Assembly (NCBI GenBank): GCA_947589035.1
Contig: CANPYZ010000024.1
Location: 1-41,627 of the forward strand
Direction of reading: 5' to 3'
Source: an uncultured Clostridia bacterium
GTDB lineage: Bacteria > Bacillota > Clostridia > Oscillospirales > Ruminococcaceae
DNA: 41,627 nt
Part shown: piece after piece, positions 24,401 through 32,757 of the stretch
Numbering within the stretch: position 1 is the first letter of the stretch
Layout: each line of letters opens with the position of its first letter
Made by a program: the position numbers and the translations under genes
The notes under the pieces: model-generated
The model's input: the letters and a program-made list of their open reading frames with translations, nothing else
Told to the model about the DNA's origin: nothing
Database searches by the model: none

Positions 24401-26419
24401 TTATTGGTGAATGTCAACCGATTTCAGACAATTCCAGTATGCGTCATAAACTTCCTGTGAAAGCGGTTCATTCAATTGAAATTCAATTCGAACATACTGG
24501 TTGCTAAGTTCGCCGTTTTTTTCCGTCAGTTCATAAAAACCATATAATTTCGTGGAATTGAACGCTTCCAGTTCCGGTTCGTCACGAAAACAAAGTAAAT
24601 AGCCTTTCTGCCCGTTGGAAAGGGTAATTTCTTCTCTGCGGTCAACACGTCCGTTTTCCGCATAGTTAAAAAATTTTTCTTCTTCTTTCTGGGCATCTTC
24701 AGCAGCTGGGCGACCTGTGTCAAGCAAATAGAAAAACGCTGCGGAATAATCATCATTTCCTGCTTCTCTGCATTTCTGGTGGTCGGTTTCTAAAAGCCAT
24801 AACCGATAGTAATCATTTCCGGAAGAGTTAGATTCTAACCACCAAGAATTACCGATTTTGGCAGGATAAGCATAAAAATTTTCAGGGAAAGTGATGCTTA
24901 AATTTTCAGCGGTAATTAATTGGTCAGAATCATCTGTATTTACGGTTTTCAGGCAATCCCAATAAGCCTGATAATTTTTTTCCGGTACAGAATCCTGTAA
25001 AGTGAACGTAACTTTCACATATTGGTGAACTTCCGGAATTTCGTAAAAACCATATAACTGATAGCAAGATTTTTCCGGAATGTGTACGCTGAATAAATAA
25101 CCGTTCTGCCCATTCAGGTCAACTTCTTCCGTGGTAAGAATTTTACCTTCACCGGAAGAAACAAATGCAGAAGCGGCATTCTGCGCTGCCTGACGGGAAT
25201 TTTTCCGGCTGTCCTCTAAAATAATGGAAATATCCTGAACATATTCCGGATATTCTTTCTGACTGACTTTAAGCAGGGGAGTGAAAACGCTGATTTTTTT
25301 AGAATCCTGATATGTATAAGCCCAACCTTCATCGACGACTTGTGTTTTGAGGTTATCGGGAAGTTTAATAGAAATTTCCCGTCCGTTAATGTATTTGTAA
25401 TCGTCAAATTCTTCTTCATCTTCTTCATCTTTTATTCCAGAATTTGAATAATTTTTCTGTGCGGTGTAAGTTTCCGTTGAATTAGTAAACCGGAAAGATT
25501 GTATTGACTGCATGATTTTTTCCTGATGATTTTCTTCTGTACTGGAAAACCACATGAAAATATAATTTTTGTCTGTCAACGGAAAAACACTATACCATAA
25601 ATGTGTATTTTCATACACAGTATGCAGGTAAAAGCCTTTTGTTTCAGAATCCACAGCACCTTTTTCCAGAATTTCAGATTCTTTTCCGAGTTGTTCGGAA
25701 AGATTTTTCATGAAAGATTCCGCTGAATCATAATACGGACGTTCAACATATTCAATCATACATTGAATTTCGGCGTTCTGTTCGCATTTTAATAATGCTT
25801 TGCTTTTGCCTTCCGAATCATTTTCAAGAGGATAGTTTGTCACATCATATTGAAAAGGAATTTCTTCCGGCAACAGAATTTCAAACCCATATTCTGAATT
25901 TTTGTAAAGCGTATCATGTGCATATTCTGAAGCGTCAATGCCTGAAGCCTTATACCATTCATAAGCATCTGCCAGTAAATAAACACCTTGTTCTGTAATT
26001 TCCGCACTGACGGTATGTTGTTCTGTGTCAAGTTCAGAAGAAATCGTTTCGAAATCGCTTTCATTTTCGTTATAATGCAGAAGAATTAAATTTTTTTCAG
26101 GAACGTTGTTCATGTCTTCCGGCTGATAGTGGAAAATGATTTTCGAATGATTTAAATTTTCAGAATATAATTCAACAGAATTTCCAAAATATCCCGGAAC
26201 AGTAGTCTGATAAGGATTCAAAGAAGTGGTGTTTCTGTCATAATCTCCCTGTAATTCCACGCTATTGACTTGAGTAATTCCGGAATAAGATAAATTACAT
26301 GTCAGTTCAACCGGAAATTCTTCTGTTTGTGTATGATTTTCCGAAATTGTCCATATTCCGCAAGCAGACAAAGAAATCGCCGCCAATGCAGAAGTTATGC
26401 AAATTAGGGCTTGTTTCAT
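24401..26419 (-). CDS. Large surface lipoprotein with repeated PsbP-like modules
   Basis: 672 residues. Start ATG 26419, placed by AAAGGAG. Lipoprotein signal MKQALICITSALAAISLSAC (lipobox LSAC). Residues about 30-165 resemble the beta-rich accessory module found in clostridial adhesion proteins (LLHYNENESDFETISSELD, then GVYLLADAYEW). Then come about three similar units of roughly 150 residues, starting GFEILLPEEIPFQYD, EISIKLPDNLKTQVVD and LSITFPENFYAYPA and each followed by a Gly-Tyr-Leu strand and a segment reading QAYWDCLKTV or EVYDAYWNCLKSV. The last two are clearly homologous. Probably outside the membrane; function unknown. Two promoters lie upstream. Confidence 0.8.
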   Translation of the reverse strand: MKQALICITSALAAISLSACGIWTISENHTQTEEFPVELTCNLSYSGITQVNSVELQGDYDRNTTSLNPYQTTVPGYFGNSVELYSENLNHSKIIFHYQPEDMNNVPEKNLILLHYNENESDFETISSELDTEQHTVSAEITEQGVYLLADAYEWYKASGIDASEYAHDTLYKNSEYGFEILLPEEIPFQYDVTNYPLENDSEGKSKALLKCEQNAEIQCMIEYVERPYYDSAESFMKNLSEQLGKESEILEKGAVDSETKGFYLHTVYENTHLWYSVFPLTDKNYIFMWFSSTEENHQEKIMQSIQSFRFTNSTETYTAQKNYSNSGIKDEEDEEEFDDYKYINGREISIKLPDNLKTQVVDEGWAYTYQDSKKISVFTPLLKVSQKEYPEYVQDISIILEDSRKNSRQAAQNAASAFVSSGEGKILTTEEVDLNGQNGYLFSVHIPEKSCYQLYGFYEIPEVHQYVKVTFTLQDSVPEKNYQAYWDCLKTVNTDDSDQLITAENLSITFPENFYAYPAKIGNSWWLESNSSGNDYYRLWLLETDHQKCREAGNDDYSAAFFYLLDTGRPAAEDAQKEEEKFFNYAENGRVDRREEITLSNGQKGYLLCFRDEPELEAFNSTKLYGFYELTEKNGELSNQYVRIEFQLNEPLSQEVYDAYWNCLKSVDIHQ

Positions 26420-26468
26420 AATGTTTTCTCCTTTTGCTATTCGCAATCGAACGGTTGATTTTACATCT

Positions 26469-26497
26469 ATTATAGCACAACCATCCGAAAATTGCAA
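26469..26497 (-). promoter_or_regulatory. Proximal promoter of the large lipoprotein gene
   Basis: On the minus strand TTGCAA (26492-26497), a 17-base spacer and TATAAT (26469-26474). Confidence 0.7.
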
Positions 26498-26607
26498 TAG
26501 TTTTTTGAAAAATTTTTTGAATTATTCAGAAAATTTTTCGGAATAACATAAAAACTTATCTCTTTCTTTTTTCATTTGATGAAGAATGCAATCTTCTTTC
26601 TGCAATC

Positions 26608-26636
26608 ATCATAACACAGAAATGAACCGCTGTCAA
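26608..26636 (-). promoter_or_regulatory. Distal promoter upstream of the large lipoprotein gene
   Basis: On the minus strand TTGACA (26631-26636), a 17-base spacer and TATGAT (26608-26613). It would give a leader of about 180 bases to the gene at 26419, or serve a short unseen transcript. Confidence 0.6.
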
Positions 26637-26766
26637 GCGTTTTTTCGCCAAAAATGCGAACTTGTCACGAAATGTAGGTTTTATGCCATGAACTGCAAAA
26701 TCATTCAAAAATTTAACAATTTAAAACGTTGATATTTGGCGGATTGCACCAATAAAAATATCATAA

Positions 26767-27987
26767 TTAAGCATTCGAATGTTCTTTCAACCAGCTAAGT
26801 GCAGAATAAGCATATGCCGCACTTCCGCAATATAACACAGAATCGTCAAATTTAACTTTCGGGTGATGTTGACTGAAAATATAGCCTTCTTTCGCATTTC
26901 CTGCCGTTAAGAACATGCTGACCGTCGGAACATGATGACTGACAAAGGCAAAATCTTCACTTCCTCCGCCGGCTTTCCCTCCGGAAATTACAGATAAATC
27001 CAAGGCTTTTTCGCCGAACAAATTTTTCATATAGGTTAAAATATTTTCTGATAATGCGGAATTAATTTGCATACATGGGCAGAAATCGAAAAATTCTACT
27101 TCAACTTCACAGCGCATAGCTGCACCAATTCCTTCACAAATTTGTTTCATTCTGGTTTTAATTAGTTGCCCGACAGCGTTTTCAGGGTCAGTGGTGCGAA
27201 TTGTTCCCCACATTTCCGCAGTGTCCGGAATGACGTTAGAAGCCTTACCGGCTTCAAATCTGCCTGTAGTGAAAATGCCAAATTGATTTCCTTCCAGTTC
27301 ACGGCTGTTAATTTCCTGAAGGGCGATATGCATATGCGCAGCAGCTGTAATTGGGTCAATAGCTTCATGCGGAGTAGAACCATGACCGCCTTTCCCTTTA
27401 ACAGTAATATGATACTGTTCACAGGAAGTAGAAGAAATTCCCCCTCCGGCAACCATGACCATTCCAGAAGGTAAAGGCATTCCGGCAGTGACATGAATCA
27501 TTACAGCAGCATCTACATGTGGATTTTCCAGTAATCCGGCGTTCAGCATGTCCGGCGAACCCTGGAAAATTTCTTCCGCAGGCTGAAATTCTAATTTTAC
27601 TGTTCCCTGAAGTTCATTTTCATGAAGTTTAAGCAGTTTCGCCGCACCTAATAACATTGCTGTGTGCATATCATGTCCGCAACCGTGCATTTTTCCAGGA
27701 ATACGGCTGCAATACTCTACTTCCGCTTCTTCCTGAAGGGGTAAAGCGTCCATATCTGCACGGAGTAAAATTGTTTTTCCGGCGTGTTTTCCTCCGGCAA
27801 GGGCAATAATACCAGCTTTTCCCATTTCTTGCGGAGTATAGCCAAATTCTTCCAGTTTTTGTTTAACAAAATTTTTCGTAAAGGGAATGTCAAATCCTGT
27901 TTCCGGATTCTGGTGTAAAGTTCTTCTGATAGCAGTCAATTCTTCCTGCAATGTTTTTGCTTCTTGTAAAATAGTTAATTCAGACAT
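26767..27987 (-). CDS. M20 family amidohydrolase (N-acyl-amino-acid deacylase type)
   Basis: 406 residues. M20D signatures: HQNPETGFDIPFT near the N-terminus, RADMDALPLQEEAEVEY, GCGHDMHTAMLLGAA (metal ligands), EFQPAEE (catalytic Glu), GKGGHGSTPHEAIDP and SGGKAGGGSEDF. These cytosolic enzymes remove acyl or aminoacyl groups from amino acids or small amides using two divalent metals. The exact substrate cannot be told; hippurate or N-acetyl-L,L-diaminopimelate types are both near. It follows hpt by 20 bases with GAAAGGAAA before the ATG, so it is in the same operon. Confidence 0.92.
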   Translation of the reverse strand: MSELTILQEAKTLQEELTAIRRTLHQNPETGFDIPFTKNFVKQKLEEFGYTPQEMGKAGIIALAGGKHAGKTILLRADMDALPLQEEAEVEYCSRIPGKMHGCGHDMHTAMLLGAAKLLKLHENELQGTVKLEFQPAEEIFQGSPDMLNAGLLENPHVDAAVMIHVTAGMPLPSGMVMVAGGGISSTSCEQYHITVKGKGGHGSTPHEAIDPITAAAHMHIALQEINSRELEGNQFGIFTTGRFEAGKASNVIPDTAEMWGTIRTTDPENAVGQLIKTRMKQICEGIGAAMRCEVEVEFFDFCPCMQINSALSENILTYMKNLFGEKALDLSVISGGKAGGGSEDFAFVSHHVPTVSMFLTAGNAKEGYIFSQHHPKVKFDDSVLYCGSAAYAYSALSWLKEHSNA

Positions 27988-28006
27988 AAAAATTTCCTTT
28001 CTTGTG

Positions 28007-28546
28007 TTAAGAATTTAATTGAAATTCAGCAATATAGGGCAAATTCCGATAGCGTTCGGCGTAATCTAAACCATACCCGACAACGAAATAATCCGGAATA
28101 GTGAAAAGCGACAAATCCGCATTAAGTTCAACAACCCGCCGTGAAGGCTTATCTAATAAAGTAATTATCGTAAAAGATTTCGGCTGGCGGGCTTGAATTA
28201 AATGAGCGACTTCCTTCAGCGTTCGTCCGGAGTCAATAATATCTTCAATAATCACAACATGATAATGCTTCACATCGTGGGAAAGGTCTTTCGTTAAGGC
28301 AACCGTTCCGGAAGAACGGGTATGATTGAAATAACTTTTCGCTTCCATGAAATCCACTTCACAGGGAACAGTCACTTGACGGAGAACGTCCGCAAGGAAA
28401 ACAAACGCTCCCTTTAAAATGCTGACAAGTAAAATTGGCGTGCCGTCATAAAGCGAATTGATTAACTTTGCAGCGGTGGGGATTTTTTCTTGAATTTGTT
28501 CCTGAGTAATCAACACACGCTGAATTGTTCCATTGATTTCGGACAT
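28007..28546 (-). CDS. hpt: Hypoxanthine phosphoribosyltransferase
   Basis: 179 residues, normal length. The PRPP-binding motif VVIIEDIIDSGRTL and the segment LVSILKGAFVFLADVLR, with SSGTVALTKDLS in the flexible loop and DYFVVGYGLDYAERYRNLP near the C-terminus, are diagnostic. It salvages hypoxanthine and guanine to IMP and GMP. Start ATG 28546 has AGAGGAGG. It has its own promoter at 28579-28607, divergent from that of the reverse rubrerythrin gene. Confidence 0.95.
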   Translation of the reverse strand: MSEINGTIQRVLITQEQIQEKIPTAAKLINSLYDGTPILLVSILKGAFVFLADVLRQVTVPCEVDFMEAKSYFNHTRSSGTVALTKDLSHDVKHYHVVIIEDIIDSGRTLKEVAHLIQARQPKSFTIITLLDKPSRRVVELNADLSLFTIPDYFVVGYGLDYAERYRNLPYIAEFQLNS

Positions 28547-28578
28547 AATTAACGACCTCCTCTTAACTAATTAACTAA

Positions 28579-28607
28579 ATTATACCACAAAGAAAAAATT
28601 CTGTCAA
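28579..28607 (-). promoter_or_regulatory. Sigma-A promoter of hpt
   Basis: On the minus strand TTGACA (28602-28607), a 17-base spacer and TATAAT (28579-28584). Its -35 element is only 4 bases from the -35 of the divergent promoter at 28612, so polymerases probably compete. Confidence 0.85.
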
Positions 28608-28611
28608 GGGC

Positions 28612-28640
28612 TTGACATTTTGGAAAAAATACGCTATAAT
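28612..28640 (+). promoter_or_regulatory. Sigma-A promoter of reverse rubrerythrin
   Basis: TTGACA (28612-28617), a 17-base spacer and TATAAT (28635-28640). Just past the start lies a hairpin GTCAGAA/TTCTGAC (28650-28666). No clear PerR box is seen. Confidence 0.88.
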
Positions 28641-28696
28641 AAAAGGGAAGTCAGAATGATTCTGACGGAAAATTTTGATTTATTGGAGGAAAAAAT

Positions 28697-29248
28697 ATGG
28701 CAAAATATGTATGTCCGGTATGTGGTTATGTACATGAAGGAAATGAACCGCCGGAAAAATGTCCGCAGTGTGGTGTTTCCGGAGAAAAATTTATTCGTAA
28801 GGAAGAAAGTCAGGAACTTGTTTTTGCATGTGAGCATGAAGTTGGTGTAGCAAAAGCAGTAGAAGACCAGGAAATTCTTGACGGTTTGCGTGCGAATTTT
28901 TCAGGGGAATGCACAGAAGTGGGAATGTATTTAGCAATGGCTCGTGTCGCTTATCGTGAAGGGTACGCTGAAATTGGCGCATACTGGGAAAAAGCAGCCT
29001 ATGAAGAAGCTGAACATGCGGCAAAATTTGCGGAACTTCTCGGAGAAGTAGTTTCTTCTTCCACGAAAGAAAATTTAGAAAAGCGTGTTGCTGCAGAACA
29101 CGGCGCAACAGAGGGAAAACTGAAACTTGCCAAAAGAGCAAAAGAATTGAATTTAGATGCGATTCATGACACGGTTCACGAAATGGCACGGGACGAAGCA
29201 CGTCATGGAAAAGCTTTCGCTGGACTGCTGAAAAGATATTTCGGTTAA
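28697..29248 (+). CDS. Reverse rubrerythrin (rubredoxin domain first)
   Basis: 183 residues. An N-terminal rubredoxin-like domain with two Cys pairs ([10 protein letters not shown] and CPQCGVSG) is followed by the ferritin-like diiron domain: [39 protein letters not shown], and [21 protein letters not shown] with the ExxH ligands. Domain order is swapped compared with classical rubrerythrin. In clostridia such proteins are peroxidases that take electrons through rubredoxin-type partners and are strongly induced by oxygen. ATG 28697 has TTGGAGG. Single-gene unit with promoter and terminator. Confidence 0.93.
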   Translation: MAKYVCPVCGYVHEGNEPPEKCPQCGVSGEKFIRKEESQELVFACEHEVGVAKAVEDQEILDGLRANFSGECTEVGMYLAMARVAYREGYAEIGAYWEKAAYEEAEHAAKFAELLGEVVSSSTKENLEKRVAAEHGATEGKLKLAKRAKELNLDAIHDTVHEMARDEARHGKAFAGLLKRYFG

Positions 29249-29273
29249 AAGAAATACTCTGTCAAATAAAAAT

Positions 29274-29300
29274 TCCTCCCTTTTCAGGGAGGATTTTTTT
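29274..29300 (+). terminator. Terminator of reverse rubrerythrin
   Basis: TCCTCCC (29274-29280) pairs with GGGAGGA (29287-29293), loop of 6, then seven T. Confidence 0.95.
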
Positions 29301-29322
29301 GAATATTCAAGCGAATATTTTA

Positions 29323-29709
29323 TTACACGCCGAAAATATAAAATCCGTTATATTGTTTTGCTGTATTCAGCCAATCTAACAGCAATTGGTTATTTTTCGG
29401 TTGATTTTGCTGAATTTTCTGAATAATCGGTTCTATTGTTTCCGGCGAATAATAATTTATTCCCCAACAATCTACTACACCTGTCTGAAAATTGGCATAA
29501 ATTCCACAATTGAAAATTTGACTATATTCTTGAAAAAATTCTCCCTGGTCGTCCCCATGGACATATAACGAATCATTTAACCAATGTGTTCTGCAATTTA
29601 AAATCACTTTCTTGTCTGTCTGCAAAGGAAGTTTACAAAATTGAAATTCAATGAAACAAGAACCGCCATAAGCTCTTCTTTCTTCCTGAGAATGAAATAC
29701 ATGAAACAT
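29323..29709 (-). CDS. Small hypothetical protein, immunity-protein-like
   Basis: 128 residues, no signal peptide, rich in aromatic residues (HWLNDSLYVHGDD, VDCWGINYYSPE, YNGFYIFGV). I do not recognise the family. ATG 29709 has AAGGAG; its own promoter lies at 29750-29778. Compactness and lone-gene context resemble orphan immunity proteins, but no toxin lies next to it and the resemblance is only general. It has no clear homology to the small protein at 622-951. Confidence 0.7.
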   Translation of the reverse strand: MFHVFHSQEERRAYGGSCFIEFQFCKLPLQTDKKVILNCRTHWLNDSLYVHGDDQGEFFQEYSQIFNCGIYANFQTGVVDCWGINYYSPETIEPIIQKIQQNQPKNNQLLLDWLNTAKQYNGFYIFGV

Positions 29710-29749
29710 GAAATTTTTCTCCTTAATTTTTAATTGGTCACTTAATCAT

Positions 29750-29778
29750 AATATAGCATGGTTTCTTCACAAAGTCAA
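29750..29778 (-). promoter_or_regulatory. Sigma-A promoter of the small gene at 29323-29709
   Basis: On the minus strand TTGACT (29773-29778), a 17-base spacer and TATATT (29750-29755). Confidence 0.75.
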
Positions 29779-29807
29779 GAGATTTTTTAAAATTTTGAAA
29801 AAATCTA

Positions 29808-29836
29808 TTGACTTTTTTCCATAAATGTGTTATAAT
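29808..29836 (+). promoter_or_regulatory. Promoter of the fluoride-riboswitch transcript
   Basis: TTGACT (29808-29813), a 17-base spacer and TATAAT (29831-29836). The start near 29843 is about 10 bases before the riboswitch. Confidence 0.85.
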
Positions 29837-29851
29837 AAATTAAATTGAATA

Positions 29852-29940
29852 CAGGGAATGATGTTCTCCCACGGTAAACCGAAACCGCTTTCAAAAGCTG
29901 ATGACTTCTGCATTTTTACGCAATTGTTGTCGGCTTTTAT
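29852..29940 (+). promoter_or_regulatory. Fluoride riboswitch (crcB motif) with terminator platform
   Basis: The aptamer shows P1 GGGAATGATGTTCTCCC (29854-29870), the AAACCG/AACCGC middle and the invariant-type 3' segment GCTGATGACTTCTGC (29897-29911). AAGCTGATGAC (29895-29905) can instead pair with GTTGTCGGCTT (29926-29936, three G-U pairs), followed by TTATTTTG, forming a terminator. So fluoride binding would hold the 3' aptamer strand and allow readthrough to the antiporter gene. This is the classical ON-switch arrangement. Confidence 0.88.
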
Positions 29941-29960
29941 TTTGTTTGGAGGTATGAAAA

Positions 29961-31151
29961 ATGTTTTTATTATCACTTGCAATTATTTTTCTTACGGGAC
30001 TGTTTGCAGCAGCAATTTTTGAAAAAATTGGTTTGCCCCGTATTATTGGAATGTTAGGTACAGGCATTTTAATTAGTCCGTATGTGCTTAACCTGCTTGA
30101 CCAGAAAATTCTTGATTTATCGCCGGATTTACGGCAGATTGCTTTAATCATTATTTTGATTAAAGCGGGGCTTTCATTAAATCTTTCTGATTTGAAAAAA
30201 GTCGGCAGACCGGCTATCATGATGTCATGTTTACCGGCATGTTTTGAAATTATCGGATATGTGCTGTTTGCGCCAATTTTACTGAATGTGAACCGCATAG
30301 AAGCCGCTGTCATGGGTGCTGTGCTGAGTGCAGTTTCTCCTGCTGTTGTCGTTCCTCGAATGGTGAAACTAATTGAAGAAAAATATGGAACACAGAAAAG
30401 CATACCGCAAATGATTCTTGCCGGCGCATCTTGTGATGATATTTTCGTCATTGTGTTATTTTCCACTTTTGTGACAATGGCACAGGGAGGAACGGCAAAA
30501 ATGACAGACTTTCTGAACATTCCCGTTTCGATTGTTTCCGGAGTTTTACTCGGTTCAGTAACAGGATTAATGATTTATTTGCTTTTTGAACAGGCTTTTC
30601 AGCATAACCGGAAAATCAGAAATAGCACAAAAGTCATTATTTTACTTGGAATTTCTTTTTTCCTGATGAGCGTGGAAACGCTTGCGAAACCGTATATTTC
30701 CATATCGGGCTTACTTGCCGTTGTCGCTATGGCTTGTGTAATTAAATTAAAAGCAGAAAAAACAGTTTCCGCAAGACTTTCAGAAAAATTCGGAAAACTC
30801 TGGATAGCGGCTGAAATTATGCTTTTCGTGCTTGTGGGTGCAGCAGTAGATGTGCGCTATACCCTTTCCGCTGGCGGCATGGCAGTGTTAATGATTTTCG
30901 TCGCACTTTTTTTCAGGGCAGCTGGCGTTTTACTTTGTCTGACCGGAACGGAACTCAACCGGAAAGAAAAACTTTTCTGTGTGATTTCTTATTTGCCGAA
31001 AGCAACCGTACAAGCGGCAATTGGTTCAGTGCCATTATCGCTCGGGCTTCCTTGTGGGAAAATTGTGCTGTCCGTGGCAGTATTGGCAATATTAATTACT
31101 GCGCCATTGGGGGCAATTGGAATTGACCAAAGCTATAAAAAATTATTATAA
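29961..31151 (+). CDS. Cation/proton antiporter, fluoride-responsive
   Basis: 396 residues, 10 or more membrane helices. It has the CPA-type order: LFAAAIFEKIGLPRIIGMLG in helix 1-2, an unwound-helix type region SAVSPAVVVPRMVKLIEE, and an acidic site ASCDDIFVIVLF that would be the ion-binding Asp pair. Antiporters of this kind are among the genes known to be controlled by fluoride riboswitches; the riboswitch upstream strongly links this one to fluoride stress, by direct export or by countering acidification. ATG 29961 has TTTGGAGG. The gene is alone in its unit. Confidence 0.9.
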   Translation: MFLLSLAIIFLTGLFAAAIFEKIGLPRIIGMLGTGILISPYVLNLLDQKILDLSPDLRQIALIIILIKAGLSLNLSDLKKVGRPAIMMSCLPACFEIIGYVLFAPILLNVNRIEAAVMGAVLSAVSPAVVVPRMVKLIEEKYGTQKSIPQMILAGASCDDIFVIVLFSTFVTMAQGGTAKMTDFLNIPVSIVSGVLLGSVTGLMIYLLFEQAFQHNRKIRNSTKVIILLGISFFLMSVETLAKPYISISGLLAVVAMACVIKLKAEKTVSARLSEKFGKLWIAAEIMLFVLVGAAVDVRYTLSAGGMAVLMIFVALFFRAAGVLLCLTGTELNRKEKLFCVISYLPKATVQAAIGSVPLSLGLPCGKIVLSVAVLAILITAPLGAIGIDQSYKKLL

Positions 31152-31172
31152 ATTTTTATTTTAAAAAAATAA

Positions 31173-31201
31173 TTGACTTTTTCAATAAAGTAGTATATAA
31201 T
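31173..31201 (+). promoter_or_regulatory. Sigma-A promoter of the DUF1893 gene
   Basis: TTGACT (31173-31178), a 17-base spacer and TATAAT (31196-31201). Confidence 0.8.
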
Positions 31202-31245
31202 ATTACTATACTATAAAGAGCATATCTTTGAAAGGAGACAGATTC

Positions 31246-31665
31246 ATGAACGATTTTGAAAAAGCAAAGAAAATGCTTGAACAGTCAAATAATACTTGCG
31301 TTTTCTGCAATGGAGATTCAGTGATGACAAGTCAGAAACGAGGTGTTGCACCGTTGCTTGAATTGCTTGATGAAAACAAATCCCTTGAGGGCTATTCTGC
31401 GGCGGATAAAGTCGTCGGAAATGGTGCGGCATTTCTCTATGTGTTACTAAAAGTAAAAGCACTTTATGCAGAAGTCATCAGCAAATCAGCACTTGAAACG
31501 CTTGAACAATTTCAAATCAATGTCAAATTTGAAACATTAACCAATGCTATCCGAAATCGAAATAATACCGGATTTTGCCCGATTGAAACGGCAGTGCAGG
31601 GAATTACTGACCCTGAAATTGCTCTTACTGCGATTCGTAATAAATTAAAAGAAATGAAAAATTGA
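31246..31665 (+). CDS. DUF1893 family protein
   Basis: 139 residues. ATG 31246 is placed by AAAGGAG. The segments NNTCVFCNGDSVMTSQKRGVAP, YSAADKVVGNGAAFLYVLL and NRNNTGFCPIETAVQG fit DUF1893, a family of small cytosolic proteins with a cytidine-deaminase-like look (Cys and acidic residues in short loops) but no established activity. Single-gene unit with its own promoter and terminator. Confidence 0.8.
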   Translation: MNDFEKAKKMLEQSNNTCVFCNGDSVMTSQKRGVAPLLELLDENKSLEGYSAADKVVGNGAAFLYVLLKVKALYAEVISKSALETLEQFQINVKFETLTNAIRNRNNTGFCPIETAVQGITDPEIALTAIRNKLKEMKN

Positions 31666-31683
31666 TTTTCATCAATAACAACT

Positions 31684-31715
31684 CCCCTTCAAAATATTTT
31701 GAGGGGGCTGTTATT
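31684..31715. terminator. Hairpin terminator after the DUF1893 gene
   Basis: CCCCTTCAAAAT (31684-31695) pairs with ATTTTGAGGGG (31696-31706 and beyond) with few imperfections, followed by TTATTTTT on the plus strand. It stands between convergent genes and may serve both. Confidence 0.8.
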
Positions 31716-31738
31716 TTTCAATATTTGGAAAATTGCTT

Positions 31739-32113
31739 TTAACAAAGATATTTCTTTTTCCAATCTTTTTTGAACAGATATGATTTTTCTGATAAATCCG
31801 TATAATCAAAATCTGCGTGCATTTGTCCTGCTTTCGTGATGATTATGGTTAGATTCGTCCAAAGTTCTGCATTTTCCTGATTTCGTTCTTTCGAAATCAG
31901 TTCATCTATCATAGAAAAAGATTCTGCAAGTTCTTTTTCTGAAATACCAGGAATATCATAACATTTAATATGTTTTCTGCCTATCTGAATATAAAATGCA
32001 AAAGAATAGGAAGCCTGCCCATATTCAAGATAAACAATCAGTTTATCCCATTCCGGAGTTAAATATTTACTTAATTCATCGAAAATTACCTGATATATTT
32101 TTTCGTCAATCAT
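31739..32113 (-). CDS. YezG-like immunity protein
   Basis: 124 residues. The layout of the family that protects against YeeF-type nuclease toxins is visible: IYQVIFDELSKYLTPEWDKL, IVYLEYGQASYSFAFYI, and the C-terminal signature AGQMHADFDYTDLSE, then KKDWKKKYLC. The protein would bind and block the nuclease encoded just upstream; the two genes overlap by 4 bases. Last gene of the four-gene operon. Confidence 0.8.
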   Translation of the reverse strand: MIDEKIYQVIFDELSKYLTPEWDKLIVYLEYGQASYSFAFYIQIGRKHIKCYDIPGISEKELAESFSMIDELISKERNQENAELWTNLTIIITKAGQMHADFDYTDLSEKSYLFKKDWKKKYLC

Positions 32114-32757
32114 GGTTTTGTCTCCCTTTCATTTTTGAATACAACAGCATCTTTATCCCCGTCGATACTATAATTCACCCGAAATTCAGAAGGTCTTGTA
32201 GAATTTGTTTCATATACTGGCTGAACTTTTAATTTCACGTCTGCACCATCTTGCACAGCGTTAGCAAGCATATTTTCCAATTTGGCAAAATCTCCTTTGT
32301 TCAAATTAGCATCCATTGGCACGAGATTTTCTAATTTGTCGCTGCCGTCAAACCGATGACCAATTAAATGCCCTTGGTGGTCTGTTGGTCTGTATTCCTG
32401 ACCATCTATTTTACTGACATTTTCCATTGAACGCTGGTAATCTGGTTCTTTTAGTCTGAGTGTTCCCTCTGCGGAAATAATTCTTCCCTGGTGATCTGTT
32501 TCATATTGATAACCTCTGACTTCAAATTGCGTATCCGGAAGTAATTCATTCCCTTCACGGTATTTTTTCCCGTTATCGTCAACATATTCTTTTGCAGTAG
32601 TTTCAGGTTTTGCCTGTTCTTCCTGATGAAATTCAGATTTCCAGAAAGCATCTGCCTCTTGCGTAGTCATTTCTTTTTCTGGCTTAATGTTCCGGAAATG
32701 TTCAACAGGCGATTTAATTTCATTCGTTTCATTGCGGGAAATTTCACCAATCACCAC
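32110..32757 (-). CDS. DNA/RNA non-specific endonuclease toxin (PF13930-like)
   Basis: 215 residues starting at GTG 32757 (GTG 32754 is also possible). Residues 1-75 are charged and probably a linker or delivery region. Residues about 78-210 resemble the Endonuclea_NS_2 toxin domain: DHQGHLIGHRFDG (126-138, catalytic His region) and NLVPMDANLNKGDFAKLEN (144-162, metal-binding Asn region). No signal peptide, LXG or RHS part is attached, so delivery must rely on partners. It overlaps the HerA-like ATPase gene by 7 bases and the immunity gene by 4, which argues that all four products work together. Confidence 0.8.
   Translation of the reverse strand: MVIGEISRNETNEIKSPVEHFRNIKPEKEMTTQEADAFWKSEFHQEEQAKPETTAKEYVDDNGKKYREGNELLPDTQFEVRGYQYETDHQGRIISAEGTLRLKEPDYQRSMENVSKIDGQEYRPTDHQGHLIGHRFDGSDKLENLVPMDANLNKGDFAKLENMLANAVQDGADVKLKVQPVYETNSTRPSEFRVNYSIDGDKDAVVFKNERETKP

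Larger units (their letters stand above)
26420..26766. other. Intergenic region with two minus-strand promoters
   Basis: About 345 bases. I see two sigma-A-type promoters on the minus strand (26469-26497 and 26608-26636), a small GAAGATTGCATTCTTC hairpin between them, and a possible 17-codon ORF starting with MKKERDKF without a good ribosome binding site. Nothing else. Confidence 0.5.

Noticed and set aside
28650-28666. PerR or other operator in the rubrerythrin leader
   Set aside because: The GTCAGAA/TTCTGAC palindrome does not match the PerR box consensus; it is recorded only as a hairpin.
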